From Treponema sp. (GTDB lineage Bacteria; Spirochaetota; Spirochaetia; Treponematales; Treponemataceae), in the NCBI GenBank assembly GCA_024687165.1, contig JAILEY010000031.1:38883-102882 (forward strand): a stretch of 64,000 bases of DNA, written 5' to 3'. Below are positions 28,094 through 36,817 of the stretch, piece after piece. The translations under genes and the position numbers were made by a program. A model generated the notes under the pieces. The model saw only the letters and a program-made list of their open reading frames with translations, was not told the DNA's origin and did not search any database. Each line of letters opens with the position of its first letter. The first letter of the stretch is position 1.

Positions 28094-30157
28094 ATGTCAT
28101 TTGATAAAATCAGAATTGCTCTTGTCGGTAATCCAAATTGTGGCAAAACGACTTTTTTTAATGCATTGACTGGAATGAATCAGTATGTGGGAAACTGGCC
28201 TGGTGTTACTGTAGAAAAAAAAGAGGGCTCCATAAAAAAACTTGAAAATGTAATTGTAACGGATTTGCCCGGTATTTATTCTTTAAGTCCATATACAATG
28301 GAAGAAGTAGTTGCAAGAAATTATCTTCTTCGTGAACGTCCTGAAGTAATACTGAATATTGTTGATGCAACAAATCTTGAGCGAAATCTTTATCTTACAA
28401 CTCAGCTTATGGAAGTTGGCATTCCTGTTGTAATTGCACTTAATATGATGGATGTTGTCAGAAAGCGCGGGGATATAATCAAGGTTTATGAGCTTTCAAA
28501 AAAACTGGGATGTAAAATCATAGAGATTTCTGCGCTAAAAGAAACCGGCCTTATGGAAGCTGTTGAACTTGCCGTGGAAGTTGCAGCAACTGGAAGTTTC
28601 ATTCCAAAGCATATTTTTACAGGTGAAGTTGAGCATACACTCGCTCATATAGAAGAGGCTTGTGTTCATGAGATGGATGATGAAAAACAGCGCTGGTATG
28701 CAATCAAAATTTTCGAGCGTGATAAAAAAGTAATTGAAGAGCTTAATATCGATTCTAAAATTCTATGTCATATTGAAAAGGATATTGAATCAACTGAAAA
28801 AGCACTTGATGATGATAGTGAAAGCATTGTTACAAATGAAAGATATAATTATGTATGTGATGCCCTTAAAGGTTGCTATATAAAGAAAAATGCTGAAGGA
28901 CTTTCTGTTTCTGACAAAATAGATCAGATCGTAACAAACAGAATTCTCGGGCTTCCGGTTTTTGCGTTTGTGATGTTCCTTGTATATTATATTTCGATGG
29001 TTACTGTTGGAACTCGTGCTACTGACTGGGTGAATGAAAATCTTTTTGGCGAAAGCTGGTCTTTGTTTGGACATGAAATGAAGGGAATACCAGTGTTTAT
29101 TTCTTCGCTGCTTGATTCATTACACGTTGCTTCCTGGCTTAAAGGGCTGATTGTTGACGGAATCTTAGCTGGTGTTGGTAGTGTACTGGGATTTGTTCCG
29201 CAGATGTTTGTACTTTTCTTTTTACTTTCATTTCTTGAAGCGTGCGGTTATATGTCACGTATTGCATTTGTTCTCGACAGGCTTTTTAAGAAAATAGGTC
29301 TAAGCGGAAAATCGTTCATACCTATTCTGGTCGGTACAGGCTGTGGTGTTCCGGGTATAATGGCAAGCAGAACAATCGAAAATGAAAGTGAGCGCCGTAT
29401 GACTATTATGACGACAACTTTTATTCCATGTGGTGCGAAAATTCCGTTTATAGCGCTTATTTCAGGCAGTATCTTCGGTGGAAGTGCACTGGTGAGTACA
29501 AGTGCTTATTTTATCGGCATTCTGGCAATTATTTTCTCTGGAATTATTCTGAAAAAAACACGCGCTTTTAAGGGAAAATTTTCTCCGTTTGTCATGGAGC
29601 TTTCACCTTATCATTTTCCACCTGCAAAAAATGTTTTAAGAACTACCTGGGATCGTGGCTTTGAATTTGTTAAAAAAGCAATGACTATAATCCTTCTTTC
29701 AACAATTCTTGTATGGCTTCTAAGCAATTTTGGCTGGATAAAAGGCAAGGGCTTCTGCATGCTTTCTAAGGATCAGCTTGAATATTCGGTTCTTTCTGGA
29801 ATCGGCAGGCTTTTCTGCTGGGCATTTGTTCCTCTTGGATTTGGAAAATGGCAGATGGTGGTTGCTTCTGTTACGGGACTTGTTGCAAAAGAAAATATTG
29901 TAAGTACACTCGGTGTTCTTTATGGGCAGCATGGAAGTTTGTATGAAGTTTTATCAAGTGTATTTACATCGGTTTCTGCATTTGCTTTTATGGTGTTCAA
30001 TCTTTTGTGCGCTCCGTGTTTTGCTGCAATGGGTGCGATCAGACGCGAGATGAACAGCAGAAAATGGACAGCATTTGCAATTTTGTGGCAGTGTTCTTTT
30101 GCTTATGTTGCTGCACTTTTGATTAATATTTTTGGAAGTTTGATTTTCCGTATTTAA
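28094..30157 (+). CDS. feoB: Ferrous iron transporter FeoB
   Basis: FeoB is the inner-membrane Fe2+ transporter with a cytoplasmic G-protein domain. It has 687 residues: G1 GNPNCGKT (12-19), G3 DLPGIYSL, G4 NMMD, then helical S domain and about eight to ten membrane helices. Gate-type motifs GTGCGVPGIMASRTI and FIPCGAKIPFIALI contain the conserved cysteines. GAGGA precedes the ATG. Near the end it has LCAPCFAAMGAIRREM, as usual. Confidence 0.96.
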   Translation: MSFDKIRIALVGNPNCGKTTFFNALTGMNQYVGNWPGVTVEKKEGSIKKLENVIVTDLPGIYSLSPYTMEEVVARNYLLRERPEVILNIVDATNLERNLYLTTQLMEVGIPVVIALNMMDVVRKRGDIIKVYELSKKLGCKIIEISALKETGLMEAVELAVEVAATGSFIPKHIFTGEVEHTLAHIEEACVHEMDDEKQRWYAIKIFERDKKVIEELNIDSKILCHIEKDIESTEKALDDDSESIVTNERYNYVCDALKGCYIKKNAEGLSVSDKIDQIVTNRILGLPVFAFVMFLVYYISMVTVGTRATDWVNENLFGESWSLFGHEMKGIPVFISSLLDSLHVASWLKGLIVDGILAGVGSVLGFVPQMFVLFFLLSFLEACGYMSRIAFVLDRLFKKIGLSGKSFIPILVGTGCGVPGIMASRTIENESERRMTIMTTTFIPCGAKIPFIALISGSIFGGSALVSTSAYFIGILAIIFSGIILKKTRAFKGKFSPFVMELSPYHFPPAKNVLRTTWDRGFEFVKKAMTIILLSTILVWLLSNFGWIKGKGFCMLSKDQLEYSVLSGIGRLFCWAFVPLGFGKWQMVVASVTGLVAKENIVSTLGVLYGQHGSLYEVLSSVFTSVSAFAFMVFNLLCAPCFAAMGAIRREMNSRKWTAFAILWQCSFAYVAALLINIFGSLIFRI

Positions 30158-30228
30158 AATCCATATCTCTTAATTGATTTACAGATTTTTCTCATATCCT
30201 GATTCTAGAATGATTCATTTGTTTTCGT

Positions 30229-30234
30229 TATAAT
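30229..30234 (+). promoter_or_regulatory. -10 element just upstream of ispG start
   Basis: A consensus TATAAT ends 6 bases before ATG 30241 and no SD is present, so transcription is expected to start at or beside the initiation codon. The -35 region is weak. Confidence 0.5.
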
Positions 30235-30240
30235 TTTCTT

Positions 30241-31344
30241 ATGAGTGGTATTTTTAAATCTCCCCGCGTTGTTTCTATAGGCGGGGCAAATGGAATCAGA
30301 AAAATTCTTATCGGCGGCAATAATCCTGTCACAGTTCAGACAATGTGGAAAGATGGAATAACGGATGTAACTGAGGAATCTGAAAAACTTCAGAAAATAC
30401 TTAAGGAAATTAATAATTTAAAATCGATTGGATGTGATATTATCCGTTTTGCAGTTCCGGACATGGAAAGTGCAAAAGCTCTTTGTATAATTCAGTCTCA
30501 TACAGATGTTCCTCTTGTTGCAGATATTCATTTTGACTACAAACTTGCGCTGGAATGTCTTAAAGGTACAGTTCCTGTCATAAGAATTAATCCGGGAAAT
30601 ATCGGAAGTGAGGATCGTGTAAAAGCAGTCGTTGATGCATGTAAAGAAAAAGGGGCTGCAATCAGAATCGGCGTTAATACCGGAAGCCTTCCAAAAGATC
30701 TTGAAGAACTTGTTGAAAGTGGAAAAATTTCACGTGCGAAAGCTCTGGCTGATACTGCACTTAGGGAAGCTGAAGTTTTTGAAAAACTTGGATTTGAAAA
30801 TTATGTTGTCAGTATGAAAGCAAGTTCTGTTGAAGAAACTATAGAGGCTAATGAAGAATTTGCAAAAGAATCTGATGTTCCACTTCATATTGGTGTAACA
30901 GAAGCAGGCCCTTTAATTACGGGAATTGTAAAATCGACTATGGCCTTTACTCATTTGCTTAAAGAAGGAATCGGATCAACAATTCGTGTAAGCCTTAGTG
31001 CTGCTCCAGAAAATGAAGTTATTACAGGTCGTGAAATTCTTCATGAATGCGGATTGAGAAAGGGTGGTGTTACAATTGTAAGTTGTCCCCGCTGCGGAAG
31101 GCTTGGGTTTGATGTTCATTCTTTTGTTGCAAAATGGCAGAATACTCTTCTTTCTATGGATAAGGAAATTACGGTTGCTGTGATGGGATGCGTAGTAAAT
31201 GGTCCTGGTGAGGGGAAGCATGCTGATCTTGGAATTGCCGGTGGAAAAGATAAATGCATTATTTTTAAAAAAGGAAAAATAGTACGAACAATTAATGCAA
31301 AAGATGCCGATAAAGTATTTGAGGAAGAATTGAATTCTCTTTAA
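30241..31344 (+). CDS. ispG: 4-hydroxy-3-methylbut-2-enyl diphosphate synthase (flavodoxin/ferredoxin)
   Basis: IspG (GcpE) is an iron-sulphur enzyme that makes HMBPP from MEcPP in the MEP isoprenoid pathway. It has 367 residues, the length of the short bacterial form. NPVTVQTMWKDGITDV near the start, VADIHFDYKLAL, VIRINPGNIG, and the cluster cysteines in SCPRCGRLGFDV and MGCVVNGPGE are all present. It has a leaderless-type start, and the next gene follows after 14 bases. Confidence 0.95.
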   Translation: MSGIFKSPRVVSIGGANGIRKILIGGNNPVTVQTMWKDGITDVTEESEKLQKILKEINNLKSIGCDIIRFAVPDMESAKALCIIQSHTDVPLVADIHFDYKLALECLKGTVPVIRINPGNIGSEDRVKAVVDACKEKGAAIRIGVNTGSLPKDLEELVESGKISRAKALADTALREAEVFEKLGFENYVVSMKASSVEETIEANEEFAKESDVPLHIGVTEAGPLITGIVKSTMAFTHLLKEGIGSTIRVSLSAAPENEVITGREILHECGLRKGGVTIVSCPRCGRLGFDVHSFVAKWQNTLLSMDKEITVAVMGCVVNGPGEGKHADLGIAGGKDKCIIFKKGKIVRTINAKDADKVFEEELNSL

Positions 31345-31358
31345 AATAAGGTAGTACA

Positions 31359-32486
31359 ATGAAGAAATCGTTTGTAAAAATCAGCATATGCATCTCGTTA
31401 CTTTTTATGGCTGTTTCAGCAGCTTATTCTCAGACTGTTCCAAAGAAAGTTGCAGAAGGAAATGAAGAATGGAGATATCTTCAGAAAGCAAAAGATGCAT
31501 TTGTGGCAAATGATTTTGGTGGTGCTATTCAGCTTGCAGAAAAAGCAAAAGAAATTCGCAGACAGGATGCAGAATGGAAAGAATATACTCTTGAATCATC
31601 TTTGAAAAAGGCGAGGGTTGTACGTGCAGGTGATGAACTTGATCGTGTTGTGTCGGTATTAAAAAGTCTTCAATTAAGAGAAACATTAAATACAGTCAAT
31701 TTTTTTACTGAAAGATACGGCCTTGAGTTTTTCAATAACAGTTATTCTAAAATTTTTGAATTTATTTCTACATATTCTCATTATCCTGAGGCAGATTATC
31801 TTCTTGGAAAAATATATGCGGTTCAGGGAGAGAATACAGTTGCCCTTAAATTTTTGCAGGATGCATATGAATACAGTATAAATCTTAATGTTCCGATGGA
31901 AAAAATTGATTTGCTATATGATCTTGCATTCCTTTCGCAGGATCTAGGAAATGATAATGATTATGAAACGTATCTTCTTTTAGTTGCTGAAAATAATACG
32001 TTTTTCCGTGACAGTCGTTACATGGATTCTCTGTTAAGAATTACGAACAGTGGGAAAAAAGATTCAGTTGAAAAATTCTTTATTCTCTACAGATGCGAGA
32101 AGGACAATTCTCTTAAATCTTTCATTGAACTTGCTGAATTTTACATTGAGCGCGGAGAATCAGAAAAAGCTCTTAAATGTTATGCTCTTGCAAGTGTAAT
32201 TTCAATCACAAAAATTGAAAGTGTGCTGCTGGATAGAGTTAATGAATATGAATACACAACATTTGACGATGCTTTAAGACAGTGCCGAAAATTTCCTGAT
32301 GTTGTTAAATGGGGAAATGAGAATAAAATCTGGGAGCTTTTCTGTAAATTTGCAGACGCATCAGTTTCAGCCGGAAAAATCAGTTTTGGAACAAACTTAT
32401 ACAAGGTACTTTCTGAAGCAGAGCCTGAGGATTACTGGCAGCTTTACGCAAAAAATAAACTCGATGTAGCTAAAACTTCGGATTAG
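31359..32486 (+). CDS. Secreted helical-repeat (TPR-like) protein
   Basis: The 375-residue protein has a signal peptide (1-25, ending SAAYSQ). The mature part is all-helical, with TPR-like spacing (YLQKAKDAFVANDFGGAIQLAEKAKEI; EADYLLGKIYAVQGENTVALKFLQ; EFYIERGESEKALKCYALA), so a periplasmic scaffolding role is plausible. No exact family is recognised. It starts 14 bases after ispG and converges on the minus-strand sugar transferase, with which its stop overlaps by four bases. Confidence 0.75.
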   Translation: MKKSFVKISICISLLFMAVSAAYSQTVPKKVAEGNEEWRYLQKAKDAFVANDFGGAIQLAEKAKEIRRQDAEWKEYTLESSLKKARVVRAGDELDRVVSVLKSLQLRETLNTVNFFTERYGLEFFNNSYSKIFEFISTYSHYPEADYLLGKIYAVQGENTVALKFLQDAYEYSINLNVPMEKIDLLYDLAFLSQDLGNDNDYETYLLLVAENNTFFRDSRYMDSLLRITNSGKKDSVEKFFILYRCEKDNSLKSFIELAEFYIERGESEKALKCYALASVISITKIESVLLDRVNEYEYTTFDDALRQCRKFPDVVKWGNENKIWELFCKFADASVSAGKISFGTNLYKVLSEAEPEDYWQLYAKNKLDVAKTSD

Positions 32487-33910
32487 TAAGCGCCTTTTCC
32501 AATCAGTACAACCCAGAAAGTTTTAATGAGAATCCAGAGATCGAGCCATACAGACCAGTTTTGAATGTAATATGTATCAAACAGGATTCTCTCTTCGTAA
32601 CTTGTTTCACTTCTTCCAGAAACCTGCCACATTCCGCTTAATCCTGGCTTTACTGACAGAACGTAATCAACATGTGTTCCATATTTTATCAGTTCATCTT
32701 GAGTTACAGGGCGGGGACCTACGAGTGACATTTCGCCAGTGAAAATGTTCCAGATTTGCGGAAGTTCATCCAGACTTGTTTTTCTAAGAAACTTGCCGAA
32801 TTTTGTAACACGCGGATCATCTGTAAATTTTCTGTCTCGTTCCCATTCTTCGCGGCGTACAGGATCTGTTGCAAGAATCTGTTCAAGGATTTCCTGAGAG
32901 TTATTACACATTGAACGGAATTTCCAGCATTTAATTTCTTTGTGGTTTTTTCCAACTCTTTTATGCCCGTAGAAAACAGGTCCCGGTGAGGTAATTTTTA
33001 TTATTACTGCAATTATAATTGTTACCGGAATTACGATTACGGCAATCAAAATACATGCAATAATGTCGATTAATCTTTTTATAAAAACTGGAATTGGTCT
33101 TGTAAGATAATTTGTTGTAGAGAAGCCTAGAACTCCTCCAAAATCCCTGATTTTAAGAGAAATTGCGGCTGAATACTGATTTTCTGGAATTGTTATTACA
33201 TATCTGTATGCTGAGTTAACTGATTCAATTTCTTTTGTATATCCGCAGATTATTGCAACCTTGATTTTCAGTTTTTTGAGCATGCTTTTTATTTCATCCG
33301 TTGAAGTTTTGACTGGAATTCCCATGAATGAATCTGGATGATCATCAGTATCTGTTATAATCAGTACTGGTTTATAACCGTAGTGCTTTCTGACTAAGAG
33401 ACGTTCAACAATCTGCTTGCATTGATCTCCATGAGTATAAACTACAGCGGGAACTCCCCAGGTTGAAAAATTGCAGTGAATTCTTTTTCCAATTTCGCGT
33501 CCAACCGGCAGAAGAATTGTTGCTGTCGGCCACGCAATTACAAGTGCTGCAGCGATTGATAAGAATGTTGCAGTGTTTTTCATCGTTGAGAGTATAAAAG
33601 CTTCACCTACAAAACATAAAAATGTTGAAAAAGAAAATCGTCTGATCTGTTCTTCTGGAGGAAGTAGAATTCCCGGATAAAGATCTTGAATGTAGAAAAT
33701 TGCAAAAATCCCCGGGAAAAAGACAATGTATTTTATAAATGCACGAAGCCAGATTGTGTGCGGAGAAATGGCGTTTACAATAAAAAAACCGAAGCCTGTA
33801 GAAATGAGAATCGACATTGCATCAAAAAGTGCAAGCATTAAGCCGAAAAAAAATGAAGTCGTATGTTTGTATTGTGAACGGATTTTTTCCTGTAAATTTT
33901 CTTGATTCAT
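32483..33910 (-). CDS. Polyprenyl-phosphate sugar-1-phosphate transferase (WbaP-like)
   Basis: This enzyme family transfers a sugar-1-phosphate, often galactose or glucose, to undecaprenyl phosphate as the first step of surface glycan assembly. Its 475 residues include four to five N-terminal membrane helices, a nucleotide-binding-like soluble segment, one further helix, and the catalytic C-terminal domain with KRLIDIIACILIAVI, SPGPVFYGHKRVGKN, KFRSM, RKTSLDELPQIWNI, GEMSLVGPRPV and VKPGLSGMWQVSGRS. The sugar specificity cannot be read from sequence. The ATG has no SD and lies 10 bases after a consensus -10. Confidence 0.9.
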   Translation of the reverse strand: MNQENLQEKIRSQYKHTTSFFFGLMLALFDAMSILISTGFGFFIVNAISPHTIWLRAFIKYIVFFPGIFAIFYIQDLYPGILLPPEEQIRRFSFSTFLCFVGEAFILSTMKNTATFLSIAAALVIAWPTATILLPVGREIGKRIHCNFSTWGVPAVVYTHGDQCKQIVERLLVRKHYGYKPVLIITDTDDHPDSFMGIPVKTSTDEIKSMLKKLKIKVAIICGYTKEIESVNSAYRYVITIPENQYSAAISLKIRDFGGVLGFSTTNYLTRPIPVFIKRLIDIIACILIAVIVIPVTIIIAVIIKITSPGPVFYGHKRVGKNHKEIKCWKFRSMCNNSQEILEQILATDPVRREEWERDRKFTDDPRVTKFGKFLRKTSLDELPQIWNIFTGEMSLVGPRPVTQDELIKYGTHVDYVLSVKPGLSGMWQVSGRSETSYEERILFDTYYIQNWSVWLDLWILIKTFWVVLIGKGAY

Positions 33911-33920
33911 AGGAATTTAC

Positions 33921-33949
33921 ATTATAATAGAAAAGACCCCACTTGTCCA
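33921..33949 (-). promoter_or_regulatory. Sigma-70-type promoter of the sugar transferase, overlapping a terminator
   Basis: On the minus strand TGGACA (plus 33944-33949), a 17-base spacer and TATAAT (plus 33921-33926) form a near-consensus promoter. Its -35 and spacer lie inside the hairpin that ends the upstream SPOR gene. The predicted RNA starts about 4 bases before ATG 33910. Confidence 0.7.
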
Positions 33950-33965
33950 TGTGACACAGCAGGGT
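33930..33965 (-). terminator. Terminator of the SPOR-protein operon
   Basis: On the minus strand AAGACCC pairs with GGGTCTT across a 22-base loop, followed by TTCT. The T run is short. It lies downstream of the minus-strand gene ending at 33996 and contains the promoter of the next gene. Confidence 0.6.
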
Positions 33966-33995
33966 CTTATTATTTCGTTTAGTTTTTTCTGTTGT

Positions 33996-35972
33996 TTATT
34001 TTGTTTTTACAAATGCGTCCTTGAATCCGAATGCCTTGAATTTTGCAAGGACAGCTCCGTATTCATCTTCATTGAGCGGACCGACAAGAACCTTGTATGC
34101 ACCCTTTCCGTTTGGAACAAGAGAAATAGGGTAGTTTGAATATTTTTCAAGAAGTTCCTGAATGTACTTCTGGTTACCCATTGTTGCAATCTGGATGTAG
34201 AAGCAGTTCTTTTCAAGATTACTTTCTGATTCAACAACATGATCGCTTATTGCTGCGCTCTTAAGTACTTCTTCCTTAACAGGAGCTTTTTCTTCAACTT
34301 CAACAGGAGCAAGAACTATTGCGTCATATTCTTCTGCTTTAGTTTCTTCCTCTTCAACTGAAATTACCTCAGCTTCATCTTCTATTGCTGTATTTTCAAC
34401 AGTTGTTTCAGTTTCTTCAGTAATTTCTACTGATTCTGTAGCTGTTCCTTCAACAGTTTCTGTTTTCTCTTCAACTGGAGCAAGTTCATCAGCTTCAAAG
34501 CTTTCTGCTTCGACTTCAGCTTCTTCTTCAACCGGAGTTTCTTCAGCAGTTTCTTCTGCAACTTCCGGTTCAGCTTCAGTTTCTGCTACATCTTCAACTG
34601 GTTCTGCCTCTTCCTCAACTGGTTCAAGTTCATCGGCTTCAAAGCTTTCTGCCTCAGGTTCTTCATCTTCTTCAACCGGAGCAAGTTCATCAGCTTCAAA
34701 ACTTTCTGCTTCGACTTCTTCTTCAGCTGGAACTTCTGTTATTTCAGCAACAGGCTCTGTTTCATCAGGTTCAACGCTTTCAACAGCTTCTTCTGCGTTA
34801 TCTGAATCAAGTGTATCTCTCTCAGATGGATCTTTTGTATCTGCCGGAACCGGGATTTCAACTACAACAACAGCTTCTTCATCCGGTTCAACAGAAATAA
34901 CTTCTTCACCTTCTGCATCTGTTTCAAGCTCATCATCTTCAACTGGAACTGTTTCTGTTACAGGTGCTGATTCTTCTGCTGCAGGAGCTTCTTCTTCAAC
35001 AATTTCTTCTGCTGGCACTTCTTCAACAATTTCTTCTGCTGGCACTTCTTCAGCAACAACTTCTTCCTTTTCAGGATCTAAAGTTTCTTCTACAGGTTCA
35101 AGTTCATCAGCTTCAAAGCTTTCTGCTTCAATTTCTGTTTCATCTTCAACAATGATTTCTTCTTCTACAACTTCATCTTCTACGGATTCAACAGCTTCAA
35201 CAGGTTCTTCAATTACTTCGATTTCGCCTGTAGAAACTTCTTCTTCAACTGGTTCTACTGAATCTACTTCTTCTTCTGTATATTCTTCAATTTCTGCAGG
35301 TGAAGGCTGTTCTACTGATTTTTTAATTTCTTCAAAATTTTCGTCAGTTGAGTCTGCAATTTCTACAACAGGTTCTGCTTCTTCTGAGATTTCTGCTGAT
35401 TCTTCTTCTATAGTTTCTTCTACAGGTTCCTTTGTTTCAACTGCTGCTTCTTCTGTGATTTCTTCTTCTTTTTCTGCATCAGCTGGTGTAACTGCTGCAA
35501 CTGCATTTTCCGGCAGTGTTTCTGGAACTGGTGCTGATTGTTCTGCTGGTTCTACGGATGCTTCAACTGCTGCCGTTTCTTCTGTTTCAATTTCGATAGA
35601 GGCAGCTTTGATTGTTGCGCTTCCTGAAACAGCCTGATCAAAATATCCGTTTCTTCCGTCAAGCTTTACCTGTGCTGCAGATTTGCTTGAAAGTCCAAGT
35701 TTTTTTGCTGATTCAGAAGATACGATAAGTGCAACACTGCTTGAACTGTCGAGTGTTCCCAGGTTGAGAATCTGAATCTCTTCTCCTGTTGATGGGTTTC
35801 TTATTGTGATTGTATCTCCAGGTAAATATCCGATTGCCTTTCCGAAGAGTCCTGCAGGAAGATCGTCTTTTTTTGCAACCTGAATAAGACCGTCAACGTA
35901 AGCTTTCTCAGATTGTGAAAAAGCTGACAATGAGAACAATGCGATTAATGATGATAATAAAATCTTTTTCAT
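33996..35972 (-). CDS. Secreted SPOR-domain protein with long acidic repeat region
   Basis: The 658 residues comprise a signal peptide (about 1-20); a conserved N-terminal domain of about 115 residues (GKAIGYLPGDTITIRNPS...LNLGTLDSS, reminiscent of the double-psi part of RlpA-like proteins, low certainty); and a highly acidic Glu/Val/Ala/Pro-rich region of about 430 residues. The last contains at least four copies of EAESFEADEL[EA]PVEE. A C-terminal SPOR domain (FYIQIATMGNQKYIQELLEKY...YKVLVGPL) normally binds denuded peptidoglycan at division sites. ATG 35972 follows AGGGTGGG. The protein is probably periplasmic or cell-wall bound. Confidence 0.85.
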   Translation of the reverse strand: MKKILLSSLIALFSLSAFSQSEKAYVDGLIQVAKKDDLPAGLFGKAIGYLPGDTITIRNPSTGEEIQILNLGTLDSSSSVALIVSSESAKKLGLSSKSAAQVKLDGRNGYFDQAVSGSATIKAASIEIETEETAAVEASVEPAEQSAPVPETLPENAVAAVTPADAEKEEEITEEAAVETKEPVEETIEEESAEISEEAEPVVEIADSTDENFEEIKKSVEQPSPAEIEEYTEEEVDSVEPVEEEVSTGEIEVIEEPVEAVESVEDEVVEEEIIVEDETEIEAESFEADELEPVEETLDPEKEEVVAEEVPAEEIVEEVPAEEIVEEEAPAAEESAPVTETVPVEDDELETDAEGEEVISVEPDEEAVVVVEIPVPADTKDPSERDTLDSDNAEEAVESVEPDETEPVAEITEVPAEEEVEAESFEADELAPVEEDEEPEAESFEADELEPVEEEAEPVEDVAETEAEPEVAEETAEETPVEEEAEVEAESFEADELAPVEEKTETVEGTATESVEITEETETTVENTAIEDEAEVISVEEEETKAEEYDAIVLAPVEVEEKAPVKEEVLKSAAISDHVVESESNLEKNCFYIQIATMGNQKYIQELLEKYSNYPISLVPNGKGAYKVLVGPLNEDEYGAVLAKFKAFGFKDAFVKTK

Positions 35973-35987
35973 ATTTCCCACCCTGAA

Positions 35988-36494
35988 CTATTTAAGAGAT
36001 TTATATATTCTCTCTGCTAAATCTATTGTAAAATCCGCAATTCCCGCCTGTTCGTTTTTAAATGCAACGACTTTCGGGGGAGTCATTTTTCCGCTTCCAA
36101 GACTTTCTTCTGTTTTGAGCATTCTTACAGTCCACGTAATGCTCTTGATGTTTCCAAGAAGGGCAGCGTCAGGATTTGTAGAATCGTCAAGTCCATATTC
36201 TGCAATTATTTCAACAAAATACTGGACATTTCCGTCTCTGGCTTCATCCATCGATTGTTTGAACAGTGATTTATCTTTCTGTGCAGATTCACTGTTTACG
36301 ATAGGTGAATTGGAAGTGATGATTCCTCTGCTGAAAAAGTAGTCAAAAAGCGTATCTTCCATAACAATGGCTGCTTCCCTGACTGGAGCATCTTTGTCTT
36401 GTCGTTGAACAATCTGAAAGGCAACTGATTTAGCCCATGCGCTTACAGAGATTAAAAATGAGACAATAAAGATGCCTGTAATTTTTTTCAGCAT
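35988..36494 (-). CDS. Small secreted protein, unknown function
   Basis: The 168 residues begin with a signal peptide (about 1-21, ending SAWAKS). The mature protein is unrecognised; it has VQRQDKDAPVREAAIVMEDTLFDYFFSRG and a conserved-looking FTIDLAERIYKSLK end. AGAGGAT precedes ATG 36494. The SPOR gene follows 15 bases downstream, so the two are probably cotranscribed and may act together in the periplasm. Confidence 0.7.
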   Translation of the reverse strand: MLKKITGIFIVSFLISVSAWAKSVAFQIVQRQDKDAPVREAAIVMEDTLFDYFFSRGIITSNSPIVNSESAQKDKSLFKQSMDEARDGNVQYFVEIIAEYGLDDSTNPDAALLGNIKSITWTVRMLKTEESLGSGKMTPPKVVAFKNEQAGIADFTIDLAERIYKSLK

Positions 36495-36531
36495 AGAATC
36501 CTCTTTGCTTTATTTTCGGAAAATATTTTTT

Positions 36532-36546
36532 TTTGTTTAGAACAAA
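36532..36546. promoter_or_regulatory. Perfect 15-bp inverted repeat between divergent units
   Basis: TTTGTT-TAG-AACAAA lies between the minus-strand gene starting at 36494 and the tRNA-Met promoter. It could be an operator for the minus-strand unit. A/T richness makes chance a real possibility. Confidence 0.3.
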
Positions 36547-36564
36547 TATTTAACTCTTATGCTA

Positions 36565-36593
36565 TTGACATTATTTTTTAAGAATGATATCGT
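36565..36593 (+). promoter_or_regulatory. Promoter of tRNA-Met
   Basis: Consensus TTGACA (36565-36570), 17-base spacer, TATCGT (36588-36593). The predicted start is about 7 bases before the tRNA. Confidence 0.75.
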
Positions 36594-36606
36594 ACCAAAC
36601 ATCAAC

Positions 36607-36679
36607 GGTGGCTTAGTTCAGTCGGTAGAACAACGGACTCATATTCCGTATGTCAGAGGTTCGATCCCTCCAGCCACTA
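36607..36679 (+). tRNA. tRNA-Met (CAT anticodon), elongator type
   Basis: A 73-base cloverleaf: acceptor GGTGGCT with AGCCACT (one G-U), D stem GTTC/GAAC, anticodon stem ACGGA/TCCGT with loop CTCATAT, and T loop TTCGATC. The anticodon is CAT. The anticodon stem lacks the three G-C pairs of initiator tRNA and the first pair is not a mismatch, so elongator Met is favoured; Ile(CAU) with modified C34 is the alternative. CCA is not encoded. Confidence 0.92.
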
Positions 36680-36686
36680 ATGAGAT

Positions 36687-36716
36687 AGCACTCTGGAATT
36701 TCTGGAGTGCTTTTTT
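36687..36716 (+). terminator. Terminator of tRNA-Met
   Basis: AGCACTC (36687-36693) pairs with GAGTGCT ending at 36711; a run of T follows. Confidence 0.85.
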
Positions 36717-36749
36717 GTTTTTGAGCAGAATAATAAATATATATTGAAA

Positions 36750-36807
36750 TTGCATAAATATACATAATTACTTGATTTTTATGTATGAATATGTATAATT
36801 TATGCAA
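36750..36807 (+). promoter_or_regulatory. argF promoter embedded in nested ARG-box-like inverted repeats
   Basis: The promoter is TTGATT (36772-36777), 16 bases, TATAAT (36794-36799). It is covered by inverted repeats: TTGCATAAATATACATAA (36750-36767), a near-palindrome TTATGTATGAATATGTATAA (36779-36798), and ATGTATAATTTATGCAA (36791-36807), which mirrors the first. The A/T-rich 18-bp form with TGCAT/ATGCA ends resembles arginine-repressor boxes. ArgR-type control is inferred. Confidence 0.5.
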
Positions 36808-36817
36808 GGGGTGCATT

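Noticed and set aside
35152..35637. Ser/Thr-rich plus-strand frame opposite the acidic SPOR gene
   Set aside because: Low-complexity complement of Glu-rich codons (GAA/GAG read as TTC/CTC-type in reverse). No signal, SD or family.
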